NCBI GenBank assembly: GCA_030432505.1
Contig: JAUIHA010000031.1
Location: 1-7,696, forward strand
Direction: 5' to 3'
DNA from: a bacterium
GTDB taxonomy: Bacteria > Babelota > Babeliae > Babelales > RVW-14
Length of the DNA: 7,696 nucleotides
Shown here piece after piece: positions 1 to 6,355 of the stretch. Position 1 is the first letter of the stretch; each line of letters opens with the position of its first letter. The notes under the pieces were generated by a model that searched no databases, had not been told where the DNA came from, and saw nothing but the letters and a program-made list of their open reading frames with translations. The translations under genes were made by a program, and so were the position numbers.

Positions 1-1286
1 AATTCGCCTTGTTCACCGGTCTCACATGGTTCTCCATCGCGGTTAAACACTTGAACATCTAATCCAAGACTACGGCATTGAAGCTCGGAGCGCCGGACTG
101 GAAGCAAAGGACACCCCAAAGCAAAACACCCGAGAATATCTGTTCCACCCGATATTGAGGAGAGACAGAGATCCTTGCCGATAGAGCTGTAAACAAAGTC
201 AAAATTTTCTGGGAGTAGGGTTGACCCGGTAGAGAGCACTGTCTTGATCGAGGAAGTATTAAACTCAGTTTTCGGGCGAATGCCTTGTTTCTCGAGAGCG
301 CTGAGGTATTTCGCATTAGTACCGAAGATTGTGATTCCTTCTTGTTCTACTATGCGCCAAAGTATCCTGCCGTTTTCATGAAATGGAGAGCCGTCGTAGA
401 GGATAAGTGTCGATCCAACTGATAGCCCACTTGCGAGCCAGTTCCACATCATCCATCCACAGGTTGTTTGATAAAAGAAAATATCATCTGACTGTAGATC
501 CGTGTGGAGCATCAATTCTTTTTTGTGCTCGAGCAGTACTCCTCCAGCTTGGTGGACGATGCACTTTGGTTTCCCAGTTGTTCCTGAAGTATATAAGATA
601 AATAATGGATGCGTTGACTCAACTGGCACAGCCTCTACAAATGAATCTGCTTCTTTTTGTAGTTCGTGGTAGAGGAAATCTCGGCCTTCAACACATGACG
701 GCGCTTGCTCGTCACGCTGAATCACAATCACAGAAGCTACAGCCTGCACGTTATTAACCGCATTATCAACAAGTGTCTTTAAATCTATTTTTTTACCACG
801 ACGATATGAGATATCCGCAGTAATAACAACGTTAGCTTTGGTATCTTCGATACGCTCTTGCAATGCCTGGCTGCTAAAGCCAGAGAAAACTACTGAATGC
901 GTTGCTCCAAGACGAACAACAGCGAGCATGGCTGCCACTGCCTGAGGAATCATTGGGAGATAAAGAATAACAACATCACCCTTCTTGACCCCACGCTTTT
1001 TTAGAACACTTGCAAATTGATTAACCTCTTCGTACAGCCTTTGGTACGTCCAATCTTGAGACTCCCCATTTTCTGATTGCCAATGTATTGCAATTTTGTT
1101 TTTACGATCATTTTTTACATGAATGTCTAGGCAGTTGTATGATGCATTAAGTTGGCCTCCGGCAAACCACTGGGCAAACGGCTCATTCCATTTTAATACT
1201 TCATCCCACTCTTTGAACCACGATAGCTCTCGCGCTTGGCCATCCCAAAACGTTTCAAGCTGCTCACCTTTCATCATTGGTCTCAC
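1..1286 (-). CDS. Acetyl-/acetoacetyl-CoA synthetase-like AMP-forming acyl-CoA ligase (3' end outside window)
   Basis: The reading frame is open for 428 codons without a stop and runs off the window edge, so the C-terminal third is missing. It belongs to the ANL (AMP-binding) superfamily, which activates a carboxylic acid with ATP to an acyl-AMP and then forms the CoA thioester in the cytoplasm. Residues ~12-190 read like acetyl-CoA synthetase: FWDGQARELSW, LNASYNCLD near 47-54, LPMIPQAVAAMLA near 110-122, and ITAD near 155. The P-loop is YTSGTTGKPK at 232-241. From there on the protein reads like acetoacetyl-CoA synthetase: GWMMWNWLASGL near 277-288, LYDGSPF near 296-302, FGTNAKYLSALEK near 321-333, LSTGSTLLPE near 351-360, and SISGGTDI near 377-384. 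The substrate could therefore be acetoacetate or another short acid rather than acetate. The N-terminus is about 30 residues shorter than usual for either family. The GTG start at 1286 was chosen because AAAGGG lies 5 bases upstream; ATG codons at 1277 and 1274 are alternatives. GC is about 45% by hand count over 1-1260, apparently higher than most of the window. The family call is secure; the substrate is not. Confidence 0.9.
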   Translation of the reverse strand, partial: MRPMMKGEQLETFWDGQARELSWFKEWDEVLKWNEPFAQWFAGGQLNASYNCLDIHVKNDRKNKIAIHWQSENGESQDWTYQRLYEEVNQFASVLKKRGVKKGDVVILYLPMIPQAVAAMLAVVRLGATHSVVFSGFSSQALQERIEDTKANVVITADISYRRGKKIDLKTLVDNAVNNVQAVASVIVIQRDEQAPSCVEGRDFLYHELQKEADSFVEAVPVESTHPLFILYTSGTTGKPKCIVHQAGGVLLEHKKELMLHTDLQSDDIFFYQTTCGWMMWNWLASGLSVGSTLILYDGSPFHENGRILWRIVEQEGITIFGTNAKYLSALEKQGIRPKTEFNTSSIKTVLSTGSTLLPENFDFVYSSIGKDLCLSSISGGTDILGCFALGCPLLPVRRSELQCRSLGLDVQVFNRDGEPCETGEQGE

Positions 1287-1291
1287 GAAAT

Positions 1292-1297
1292 CCCTTT
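1292..1297 (-). promoter_or_regulatory. Ribosome binding site deciding the GTG start of the CoA ligase
   Basis: On the minus strand, AAAGGG sits 5 bases before GTG (1286-1284). The alternative ATG at 1277 would be 14 bases away, which is too far for normal spacing. This favours GTG as the start, although no experimental start is known. Confidence 0.45.
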
Positions 1298-1345
1298 CAC
1301 TTGCAAGAGTACAAAAAAACTTTTATGGTAAAGAACACTTTTTAA

Positions 1346-1375
1346 TTGAGAGCAGGTATACCACAATTTTTTTAT
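1346..1375 (+). promoter_or_regulatory. Candidate sigma70-type promoter for the amidase-like gene
   Basis: TTGAGA (1346-1351, one mismatch to the -35 consensus) is followed after 18 bases by TTTTAT (1370-1375, two mismatches to the -10). The spacer contains the perfect 8-base palindrome GGTATACC (1355-1362), which could be an operator or chance. Transcription would start near 1382, giving a leader of only about 11 bases. The interval 1287-1392 must also hold the promoter of the divergent CoA ligase, for which no convincing pair of boxes was seen. Confidence 0.3.
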
Positions 1376-1392
1376 TTTATCGAACGGGCTTC

Positions 1393-2058
1393 ATGTTCTT
1401 TAAAAAATTAGCATTTTTTTGCATTATTTTTTTCACACAACAATTAAGCGGACACTTTTTGTCCTCACCTAAAAAGATCATTGTACTTGATGCTGCAGGC
1501 GATGTAGAAACAACAGGGCGAAAATTAAGCTATGGTTATGAACGAGCTGAAGCATTAAAGTGTGTACAAAAACTCAAAAGTAAATTAGAGACTCTGTATA
1601 ATGTTCAGGTAATTTTGACGCGAAATGCAGGAGACAAGATTTTACCTCTTCAAGCTGCCTCATTTGCCAACCGGCTACAAGCAAATCTCTTTATTCGCCT
1701 TCACATTTATAAAGAAACAACAGCGGTAAAACCAAAATTATTTATCTATCACCACGTTGTCAATCCACTGACCGACTATACCGCAGCACCAAGTAGAATT
1801 CCTCAACTCCTTCCTCTTGCTCGTGCTCATACTCTCGCTGCTCACACATCAAGAATGATTGGAAATGACCTCTACAAAGCCCTTCAACAAGAACGCCACA
1901 AAAAAATATTTGATTGCTATGCAAACTGTGGAATCCCACTCAAAACGATATACGGTATCACACAACCAGCACTTCTTTTAGAAATAGGAATCAATCAGGA
2001 TCATAAGTGGCTCCCCCTCATAGATGGCATTGCCGAAGGTTTTGAATTCTTGAGATAG
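1393..2058 (+). CDS. Exported N-acetylmuramoyl-L-alanine amidase (amidase_3)-like protein, first zinc ligand missing
   Basis: The protein has 221 residues. Residues 1-~23 are a signal peptide or anchor (MFFKKLAFFCIIFF), which points to export. The rest follows the amidase_3 (AmiC/CwlV-type) fold, a zinc enzyme that cleaves the bond between MurNAc and L-Ala in peptidoglycan. Matching pieces are the first strand KKIIVLDAAGD (27-37), Glu50 in YERAEAL, VILTRN near 73-78, ANLFIRLHIYK with His104, and the C-terminal PALLLEIG with Glu197. In active enzymes the first strand ends in DPGHGG, whose His binds zinc; here that position is Gly36 and the motif is degenerate. The Glu, second His and catalytic Glu positions are kept. 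The protein may be inactive, may bind zinc differently, or may be a binding or regulatory form. The frame is open upstream to an ATG at 1123, but that part runs antisense through the CoA ligase gene and encodes no signal peptide, so the ATG at 1393 was chosen. No strong Shine-Dalgarno sequence is visible. The fold assignment is fairly sure; activity is unknown. Confidence 0.75.
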   Translation: MFFKKLAFFCIIFFTQQLSGHFLSSPKKIIVLDAAGDVETTGRKLSYGYERAEALKCVQKLKSKLETLYNVQVILTRNAGDKILPLQAASFANRLQANLFIRLHIYKETTAVKPKLFIYHHVVNPLTDYTAAPSRIPQLLPLARAHTLAAHTSRMIGNDLYKALQQERHKKIFDCYANCGIPLKTIYGITQPALLLEIGINQDHKWLPLIDGIAEGFEFLR

Positions 2059-2074
2059 AGCCCTAAGAAAGAAT

Positions 2075-2103
2075 CTGTACTTATCCACACGGTACCGTAT
2101 ACT
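2075..2103 (+). promoter_or_regulatory. Candidate promoter of the first TPR-glycosyltransferase gene
   Basis: TATACT at 2098-2103 matches the -10 consensus in five of six positions. The best-spaced -35 (around 2075-2080) is poor. Transcription would start near 2110, within the motif GCAATATCACAAC that recurs in similar form before the second paralog. Confidence 0.35.
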
Positions 2104-2132
2104 AGCAATATCACAACGTCTGGATTGTATGT

Positions 2133-3356
2133 ATGGGGTTATCCATGAATAAAAAGATCAAAGTTATCTCCTTGATTATACCAATACTTGCTTTCACATG
2201 GTTCTTCTTTTTCTGGGAAAGTAAAGACACCGCCGAATACCGCTATACCATTCAAAATAATAGAGAAGATGGATGTGAAATCTACCAGACACTTGGAGAC
2301 TTAGCGCAAAGTCGAGGCGACTATGCTAAAGCATTACGCCACTACTATAAAGCGTTGACGTATCTTCCAGAAAATATTCGTGCCCTTGATAAAATTGGCA
2401 GCCTTCATGAACGACATAATAATCCTGAAGAAGCACTCAAAATTTATTTTAAGGCAATGAGTATTCATCCATATTTCGACCAAGTTCGTTATACCCACGA
2501 TAAGACAATTATTGATAAAAAAACAATCACTATAGAAAAAGGAAAACAATGGGAAGGTGAAGATCTTTCTAGCAAAACTATTTTTGTGTACTGCGAACGA
2601 GGGTTCAGGCATACACTCAGCCTCTGCCGATTTCTTCCCCTCCTTAAAGCAAAAGGTGCTCACGTCATCTTTTCATGCCAAAAAAGTATCGTTCCTCTTT
2701 TACAAGAGGCTAATCTCGGAGCTGAAATTATTGACCAATCCGTTGATCCAGAATCGCTTAACTTCGACTTTTACACATCGCTTCAGCGATTACCTCATTT
2801 ACTTGAAATTACTCTTGATGATATTTCATCAAACCAATACCTTCAAGCCCCCAAAGAAAAAACTCAACGTTTTAAAAAGAAGCTTTTTAATACTGAAAAA
2901 TTAAAAGTTGGTATTGTATGGCGAGGAAATCCTAATATTTTGCACGACAAACAACGTTCATTAAGCCTCCTATACTTCCACCCACTCGCTCATCTTGCAA
3001 CTATTCAGCTGTACTCTCTACAAATAGGAAGTGGCATTCAAGAGCTACAAAAACACTCTAAAAACCTTTCCATCAAAGATCTTTCACCGTATATCAAAAC
3101 ATGGCACGATACTGCGGCCCTGGTTGCAAACCTTGATTTACTTATTTGCGTTGATACCGCTATTGCACATCTTGGCGGTGCGCTTGGTAAGCAAACGTGG
3201 GTTCTTCTTCCCTACGTCGCTGATTGGCGTTGGCTTGGTCTCTCTAGTCATGTATCCAATATTTGGTACTCATCCGTTCTAACGTTTAGACAGCCTAACG
3301 AAGGCGATTGGGATTCAGTAATCCGCCAAATAAAAACTAAGCTTACCGCACTTTGA
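2133..3356 (+). CDS. Membrane-anchored TPR protein with GT9-like glycosyltransferase domain (copy A, degenerate N-terminal loop)
   Basis: The protein has 407 residues. A hydrophobic N-terminal segment (about 9-28, preceded by lysines) looks like a signal anchor or uncleaved signal peptide. Two TPR units follow (about 47-80 and 81-114). Then comes a domain of the kind found in TPR proteins related to ADP-heptose:LPS heptosyltransferases (GT9, GT-B fold). Its marks are KVGIVWRGNP (258-267), DKQRSLSL (272-279), VDTAIAHLGGALGK (340-353), DWRW (364-367) and FRQPNEGDW near 385-393. GT9 enzymes transfer a sugar from a nucleotide donor, usually in the cytoplasm. The conserved GLGDT loop is GFRHT here (157-161), so the Asp that acts as catalytic base in WaaC-type enzymes is His160. 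The next gene is a paralog with the loop intact. ATG at 2145 (MNKKIKVI) is an equally good start: GGA lies 8 bases before 2133 and GGGG lies 6 before 2145. The longer form is given. The family is clear; the substrate and whether it is an active enzyme are not. Confidence 0.85.
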   Translation: MGLSMNKKIKVISLIIPILAFTWFFFFWESKDTAEYRYTIQNNREDGCEIYQTLGDLAQSRGDYAKALRHYYKALTYLPENIRALDKIGSLHERHNNPEEALKIYFKAMSIHPYFDQVRYTHDKTIIDKKTITIEKGKQWEGEDLSSKTIFVYCERGFRHTLSLCRFLPLLKAKGAHVIFSCQKSIVPLLQEANLGAEIIDQSVDPESLNFDFYTSLQRLPHLLEITLDDISSNQYLQAPKEKTQRFKKKLFNTEKLKVGIVWRGNPNILHDKQRSLSLLYFHPLAHLATIQLYSLQIGSGIQELQKHSKNLSIKDLSPYIKTWHDTAALVANLDLLICVDTAIAHLGGALGKQTWVLLPYVADWRWLGLSSHVSNIWYSSVLTFRQPNEGDWDSVIRQIKTKLTAL

Positions 3357-3380
3357 CAAAAATATTCCTTGCTCTAGGAT
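3353..3380 (+). promoter_or_regulatory. Promoter of the second TPR-glycosyltransferase gene
   Basis: A perfect -35 TTGACA (3353-3358) overlaps the TGA stop of the preceding gene. After 16 bases comes TAGGAT (3375-3380), four of six matches to the -10. Transcription would start near 3387, about 45 bases before the start codon, so copy B can be expressed independently of copy A. Confidence 0.5.
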
Positions 3381-3421
3381 AATTGCAATCACAACAAACA
3401 TTGCTTCTATCTTTAGAAAAA

Positions 3422-3427
3422 AAGGAG
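3422..3427 (+). promoter_or_regulatory. Strong Shine-Dalgarno site of copy B
   Basis: AAGGAG lies 4 bases before the ATG at 3432. It is the clearest ribosome binding site in the window and fixes this start codon. Confidence 0.7.
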
Positions 3428-3431
3428 ATAT

Positions 3432-4583
3432 ATGATTAATAAATCAATACTTGTTTTGTATGCAACTCTTGCAACCTTCTCTCTACCAAACATCACGCTC
3501 TATGGGCTACGCTCTGATTCAATAAAGGACGTAAAAACTGAATTTACAAAGCTAAGAAGATTTGACTTACTTGGCAGAAAATACGAAGCAAACGGCGATA
3601 AGCATCAGGCACTTCAAACGTATTTAACTGCGCTTGCATATAATCCAAATTTTATTGAAACACGCTTTGCAAAAAAAGGGAACTTACCTAATGCGCAGCC
3701 TAGATCAGCGCATATCATTGATAGAATTCCCGAGTGGAATGGACAACCACTTAAGAAAAAAAGTATTCTCATTTATTCAGAAAAAGGCTTGGGGGATACA
3801 ATCCAGTTTAGTCGTTTTCTCAGAGACTTTGCCCAACAACATAACCCAAGAAAAATTAAGTTTATCACAAATAAGCACCTCAAAGACCTCATCAAAAATT
3901 CATTTAGTGGCATTAGGAATTTTTATGTCATTGATGAAAGTACCAATATTGCTCGTATGAAATTTGACTATCAAGCATCTCTTCTGAGCCTTCCGCACAA
4001 GCTTGGTGTAAGCCTGAACGAATGTAAAAAATCTACTTCGTATCTCAAAGTTCCAAATAAAAAACGTTTTGCAAAAATTAAAGAATTCAACAATGATAAA
4101 TTAAAAGTTGGAATTATTTGGCAAGGTAATCCAAACCACATCAATGACAAAGCACGCTCAGTAGATCTTAAGCTGTTCCATAGTCTTGCAAAGATACCTG
4201 GCGTTCAGTTTTACTCCCTTCAAAAATTTACAGGGAGAGAGCAGTTGAAAGCATGGCCTAAAAAATTCCCTATCATCGATTTAGATCAACGTATTTCAAC
4301 ATGGCAAGATACAACAGACCTCATTACACATCTTGATCTCACTATCTGTATCGACTCGGCAGTAGCACATCTTTCAGGAGCACTTAACAAAAAAACATGG
4401 CTTCTTTTACCACATATTACCGACTGGCGCTGGCTTGGTTTCTCTGAAAATAGCTCCGATATTTGGTATAATAATCTTACAAAGTTTCAACGTGCATCAA
4501 AAGAAAATTGGGAAATGCTATTCAAAAGAATTCAACGGGAACTTAGCAAACTTGCACAAGAGCGTTTATCCAAAAAGAAATAA
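3432..4583 (+). CDS. Exported TPR protein with GT9-like glycosyltransferase domain (copy B, intact GLGDT loop)
   Basis: The protein has 383 residues and is a paralog of the gene just upstream, with the same order of parts. It has an N-terminal signal peptide or anchor (MINKSILVLYATLATFSL), one clear TPR-like unit (about 44-73), the lead-in WNGQPL (102-107), and the loop SEKGLGDTIQF (116-126) with Asp122. Further marks are KVGIIWQGNP (225-234), IDSAVAHLSGALNK (307-320) and DWRW (331-334). The GT9/heptosyltransferase-related GT-B fold is clear and the putative catalytic Asp is kept. The C-terminal FRQPxxGDW motif of copy A is altered to KFQRASKENW. The tail is Lys-rich (LSKKK). An export signal on a GT9-type domain is unusual, because nucleotide-sugar donors are cytoplasmic. 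It may be a membrane anchor with the domain inside, or the domain may bind glycans instead. The gene has its own promoter and Shine-Dalgarno site, and a terminator follows at 4599. The substrate is unknown. Confidence 0.87.
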   Translation: MINKSILVLYATLATFSLPNITLYGLRSDSIKDVKTEFTKLRRFDLLGRKYEANGDKHQALQTYLTALAYNPNFIETRFAKKGNLPNAQPRSAHIIDRIPEWNGQPLKKKSILIYSEKGLGDTIQFSRFLRDFAQQHNPRKIKFITNKHLKDLIKNSFSGIRNFYVIDESTNIARMKFDYQASLLSLPHKLGVSLNECKKSTSYLKVPNKKRFAKIKEFNNDKLKVGIIWQGNPNHINDKARSVDLKLFHSLAKIPGVQFYSLQKFTGREQLKAWPKKFPIIDLDQRISTWQDTTDLITHLDLTICIDSAVAHLSGALNKKTWLLLPHITDWRWLGFSENSSDIWYNNLTKFQRASKENWEMLFKRIQRELSKLAQERLSKKK

Positions 4584-4598
4584 ACATATAACAAAATT

Positions 4599-4624
4599 AA
4601 GGGCGCGGTTAAGCGCCCTTTTTT
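4599..4624 (+). terminator. Rho-independent terminator after copy B, overlapping the uvrC stop
   Basis: The arms AAGGGCGC (4599-4606) and GCGCCCTT (4613-4620) pair perfectly around the loop GGTTAA. A T-run spans 4619-4624. The uvrC stop codon (4625-4623 on the minus strand) lies in this T-run. For uvrC the same hairpin is followed by a poorer T-run, so it may work in both directions but should be stronger for the plus strand. Confidence 0.9.
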
Positions 4625-6194
4625 ACGATAAGTCTAATGTTCGATGATATGAAATGGCAAAGTGATGCGCATAGTCTCGTAGTGCAATGAGCAACTGTGC
4701 AGCATAGTGCTTCTGGTCAAGAATCCTTCCCTGAGGCAATCGCTCAGAAAAAATTGTCTCTTCACGCTTGGCCAAACTAATAAACTCAGCTTGTGGAAAT
4801 AAGTCTTTAACAGCATTTAACTGCCCCTTTCCACCATCAATTAAAATCAAATCTGGCAATTCACTTGGATCTTTATAGCGGCGAGAAACAACTTCCCGCA
4901 AACTTGCATAGTCATCTTGCCCTTCAACCGTTTTAATTTTAAAACGCCTGAATTTATTTTTATCTGGTTCTCCATCTTTAAAGCGAATACATGAGCCAAC
5001 CATTGCCTTTCCTTGTTTGTGCGAGATATCAAAACAATCGATGGTACTTGGTGCACTTGGTAATTTTAAAAGACGTTTGAGTGCAAGTCCAAGCGATGCT
5101 TTTTTTGTTAGTGCTTGATCGGCTTGAATTTCAGCCATACGAATCAGCCCAGCGTAATGCCCCTCGTGAGGACGTGTAATACTGATTGGTGTATTTCGCT
5201 CGTGCCAGGCCATTAAAAAGCTTTCTAAAAGATTTTTTTCGTCATCCGAAAAATCAAAGTTAACAAGAATCATCGGGGCCGGATAATAGCTACGATAATA
5301 ACTTAAAAAATACTCCGTTGGCTGAAGACTTATCTCACTAAATGGGAAATGAAATACGTGTTTTTTATTTAAGACGCTATCACGCTCGGTAAAAAGAAAG
5401 AGCGCCCTTCCGTCTTTTGATAAAATCCAAATATCCTTACGAGCAAGACTTTCTGCAAGCGTTGATTTTACATCTAGAGTTTTAAATACACGCTGAAATG
5501 CTTGAAGATAATCATACAGCTCTCGCGATTTTTCAAAATTAGTAAGCTCATTTTGATGCTTAATTTCTTGTTCAAGATATTGGAGAAATTTCTTATGGCC
5601 TTGCTTGAGTGATTTCTTGGCAAGCTCTAACCGCTCAAGATAACCGGCTTCATCAAAATCTGTTTTACAGGCACCAGCACAAATGCCCAAGTGATAATAC
5701 AAACAACCATTTTCAATTTTTTTGCCACACAACTTGAGCTTAAATGTTTTAATCAAAAAATCGTACACTTTTCGTGCAGGCGTCTTTTCAAGAAACGGAC
5801 CAAAATAAGTACCCTTTTTCTTTTTATTTCTCGTTGAAACAAGCTCAGGAAGCTTGCGCGCAGGAGAAGTGATCATCAAATATAAAAATGGCTGCCCACG
5901 CTTAAGCAGCACATTGTGTTTTGGTTGATGACTTTGAATGAGTTTTGCCTCAAGCAAGAGTGCTTCTAACTCGGTTGCTGTTGGGATATGATCTGCAACG
6001 ACAACCGATTCCATGATTGTCTGCACACGCATATCAACATTTTTTTGAACGTAACTTGCAACACGTGAACGTAAATTATTCGCTTTTCCAATGTAAACAA
6101 TCTGTCCTGTGATATCTTTAAACAAATATACACCAGGTGAATTGGGCAGATTTTTTATATATTTTATTAAAGCGTCTTTATCAGATAAAAACAT
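4623..6194 (-). CDS. uvrC: Excinuclease ABC subunit C, lacking the C-terminal helix-hairpin-helix domain
   Basis: The protein has 523 residues, against about 600 in typical UvrC. UvrC makes both incisions around a DNA lesion after UvrA and UvrB have located it (nucleotide excision repair). The N-terminal GIY-YIG nuclease is clear: GVYLF (21-25), YIGKANNLRSRV (34-45), and Glu82 in LEAKLI for the 3' incision. Four cysteines (156, 164, 172, 176) match the region reported to hold an Fe-S cluster in E. coli UvrC. A UVR (UvrB-binding) segment lies at about 205-236 (NFEKSRELYD). The RNase H-like nuclease for the 5' incision has FDISH (Asp389), KTVEGQDDYAS (421-431), LIDGGKGQL (Asp453), LAKREE near 474-479, and RDYAHHF (Asp507, His510). 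The protein ends at HRTLDLS, just where most UvrC proteins continue into tandem helix-hairpin-helix motifs that help bind DNA. No HhH coding was seen downstream in any frame. The start at 6194 has a weak AAGAAG upstream. Confidence 0.96.
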   Translation of the reverse strand: MFLSDKDALIKYIKNLPNSPGVYLFKDITGQIVYIGKANNLRSRVASYVQKNVDMRVQTIMESVVVADHIPTATELEALLLEAKLIQSHQPKHNVLLKRGQPFLYLMITSPARKLPELVSTRNKKKKGTYFGPFLEKTPARKVYDFLIKTFKLKLCGKKIENGCLYYHLGICAGACKTDFDEAGYLERLELAKKSLKQGHKKFLQYLEQEIKHQNELTNFEKSRELYDYLQAFQRVFKTLDVKSTLAESLARKDIWILSKDGRALFLFTERDSVLNKKHVFHFPFSEISLQPTEYFLSYYRSYYPAPMILVNFDFSDDEKNLLESFLMAWHERNTPISITRPHEGHYAGLIRMAEIQADQALTKKASLGLALKRLLKLPSAPSTIDCFDISHKQGKAMVGSCIRFKDGEPDKNKFRRFKIKTVEGQDDYASLREVVSRRYKDPSELPDLILIDGGKGQLNAVKDLFPQAEFISLAKREETIFSERLPQGRILDQKHYAAQLLIALRDYAHHFAISYHRTLDLS

Positions 6195-6212
6195 ACTTCT
6201 TTATACTCAAAC

Positions 6213-6242
6213 ATTATAAAATTATTCTTTTCTTCATCATAA
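6213..6242 (-). promoter_or_regulatory. Candidate uvrC promoter
   Basis: Reading the minus strand, a perfect TATAAT lies at 6218-6213. A weak -35 (TTATGA, 6242-6237) sits 18 bases upstream. Transcription would start near 6206, leaving a leader of about 12 bases containing the purine-rich AAAGAAG. No LexA-type SOS box was recognised by eye. Confidence 0.4.
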
Positions 6243-6256
6243 ATAATTTTTTATAA
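6214..6256. repeat. Imperfect AT-only inverted repeat in the uvrC/M23 spacer
   Basis: The arm TTATAAAATTATT (6214-6226) is complementary to 6242-6256 (AATAATTTTTTATAA) apart from a two-base bulge, with a 15-base loop. It covers the uvrC -10 box. In such AT-rich DNA it may be chance. The rest of the 161-base spacer holds the two divergent promoters and nothing else recognisable. Confidence 0.3.
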
Positions 6257-6273
6257 AACAACATTATTTTTGA

Positions 6274-6301
6274 TTTACTGTCGAAAAAAAATAGGTATAG
6301 T
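6274..6301 (+). promoter_or_regulatory. Candidate promoter of the M23 peptidase gene
   Basis: TTTACT (6274-6279, four of six matches to the -35) is followed after 16 bases by TATAGT (6296-6301, five of six matches to the -10). The start of transcription would be near 6308, about 48 bases before the ATG. The ribosome site is only a purine run, GAGAGAGA, just upstream of the start. Confidence 0.4.
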
Positions 6302-6355
6302 TAGGATAAACGTTTTAATTGTCATTTTTTCTACTTTTAATTCACAGAGAGAGAC

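Noticed and set aside
59..601. Small open frames inside the CoA ligase region (59-316 minus, 407-601 plus)
   Set aside because: They are other frames of the CoA ligase gene; the ligase frame is open and motif-rich across the whole stretch.
1..1286. A frameshift or assembly join explaining the mosaic CoA ligase
   Set aside because: Translation stays in one frame with family motifs on both sides of the switch and no stop. GC is about equal in the two halves (near 46% and 44%).
1355..1362. GGTATACC palindrome as a regulator binding site
   Set aside because: Eight bases of perfect symmetry is too short to claim an operator without a second copy or a known regulator; mentioned only within the promoter entry.
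1123..1392. N-terminal extension of the amidase-like gene back to an ATG at 1123
   Set aside because: It runs antisense through the well-supported start of the CoA ligase, looks unlike protein, and would bury the clear signal peptide that starts at 1393.
2334..2904. Open frames at 2334-2663 (minus) and 2557-2904 (plus)
   Set aside because: They overlap copy A in other frames and have no recognisable motifs or ribosome binding sites.
4560..4623. A frameshifted remnant of the UvrC helix-hairpin-helix domain beyond its stop
   Set aside because: The bases beyond the stop are the terminator and then the antisense of copy B; no HhH-like peptide was seen.
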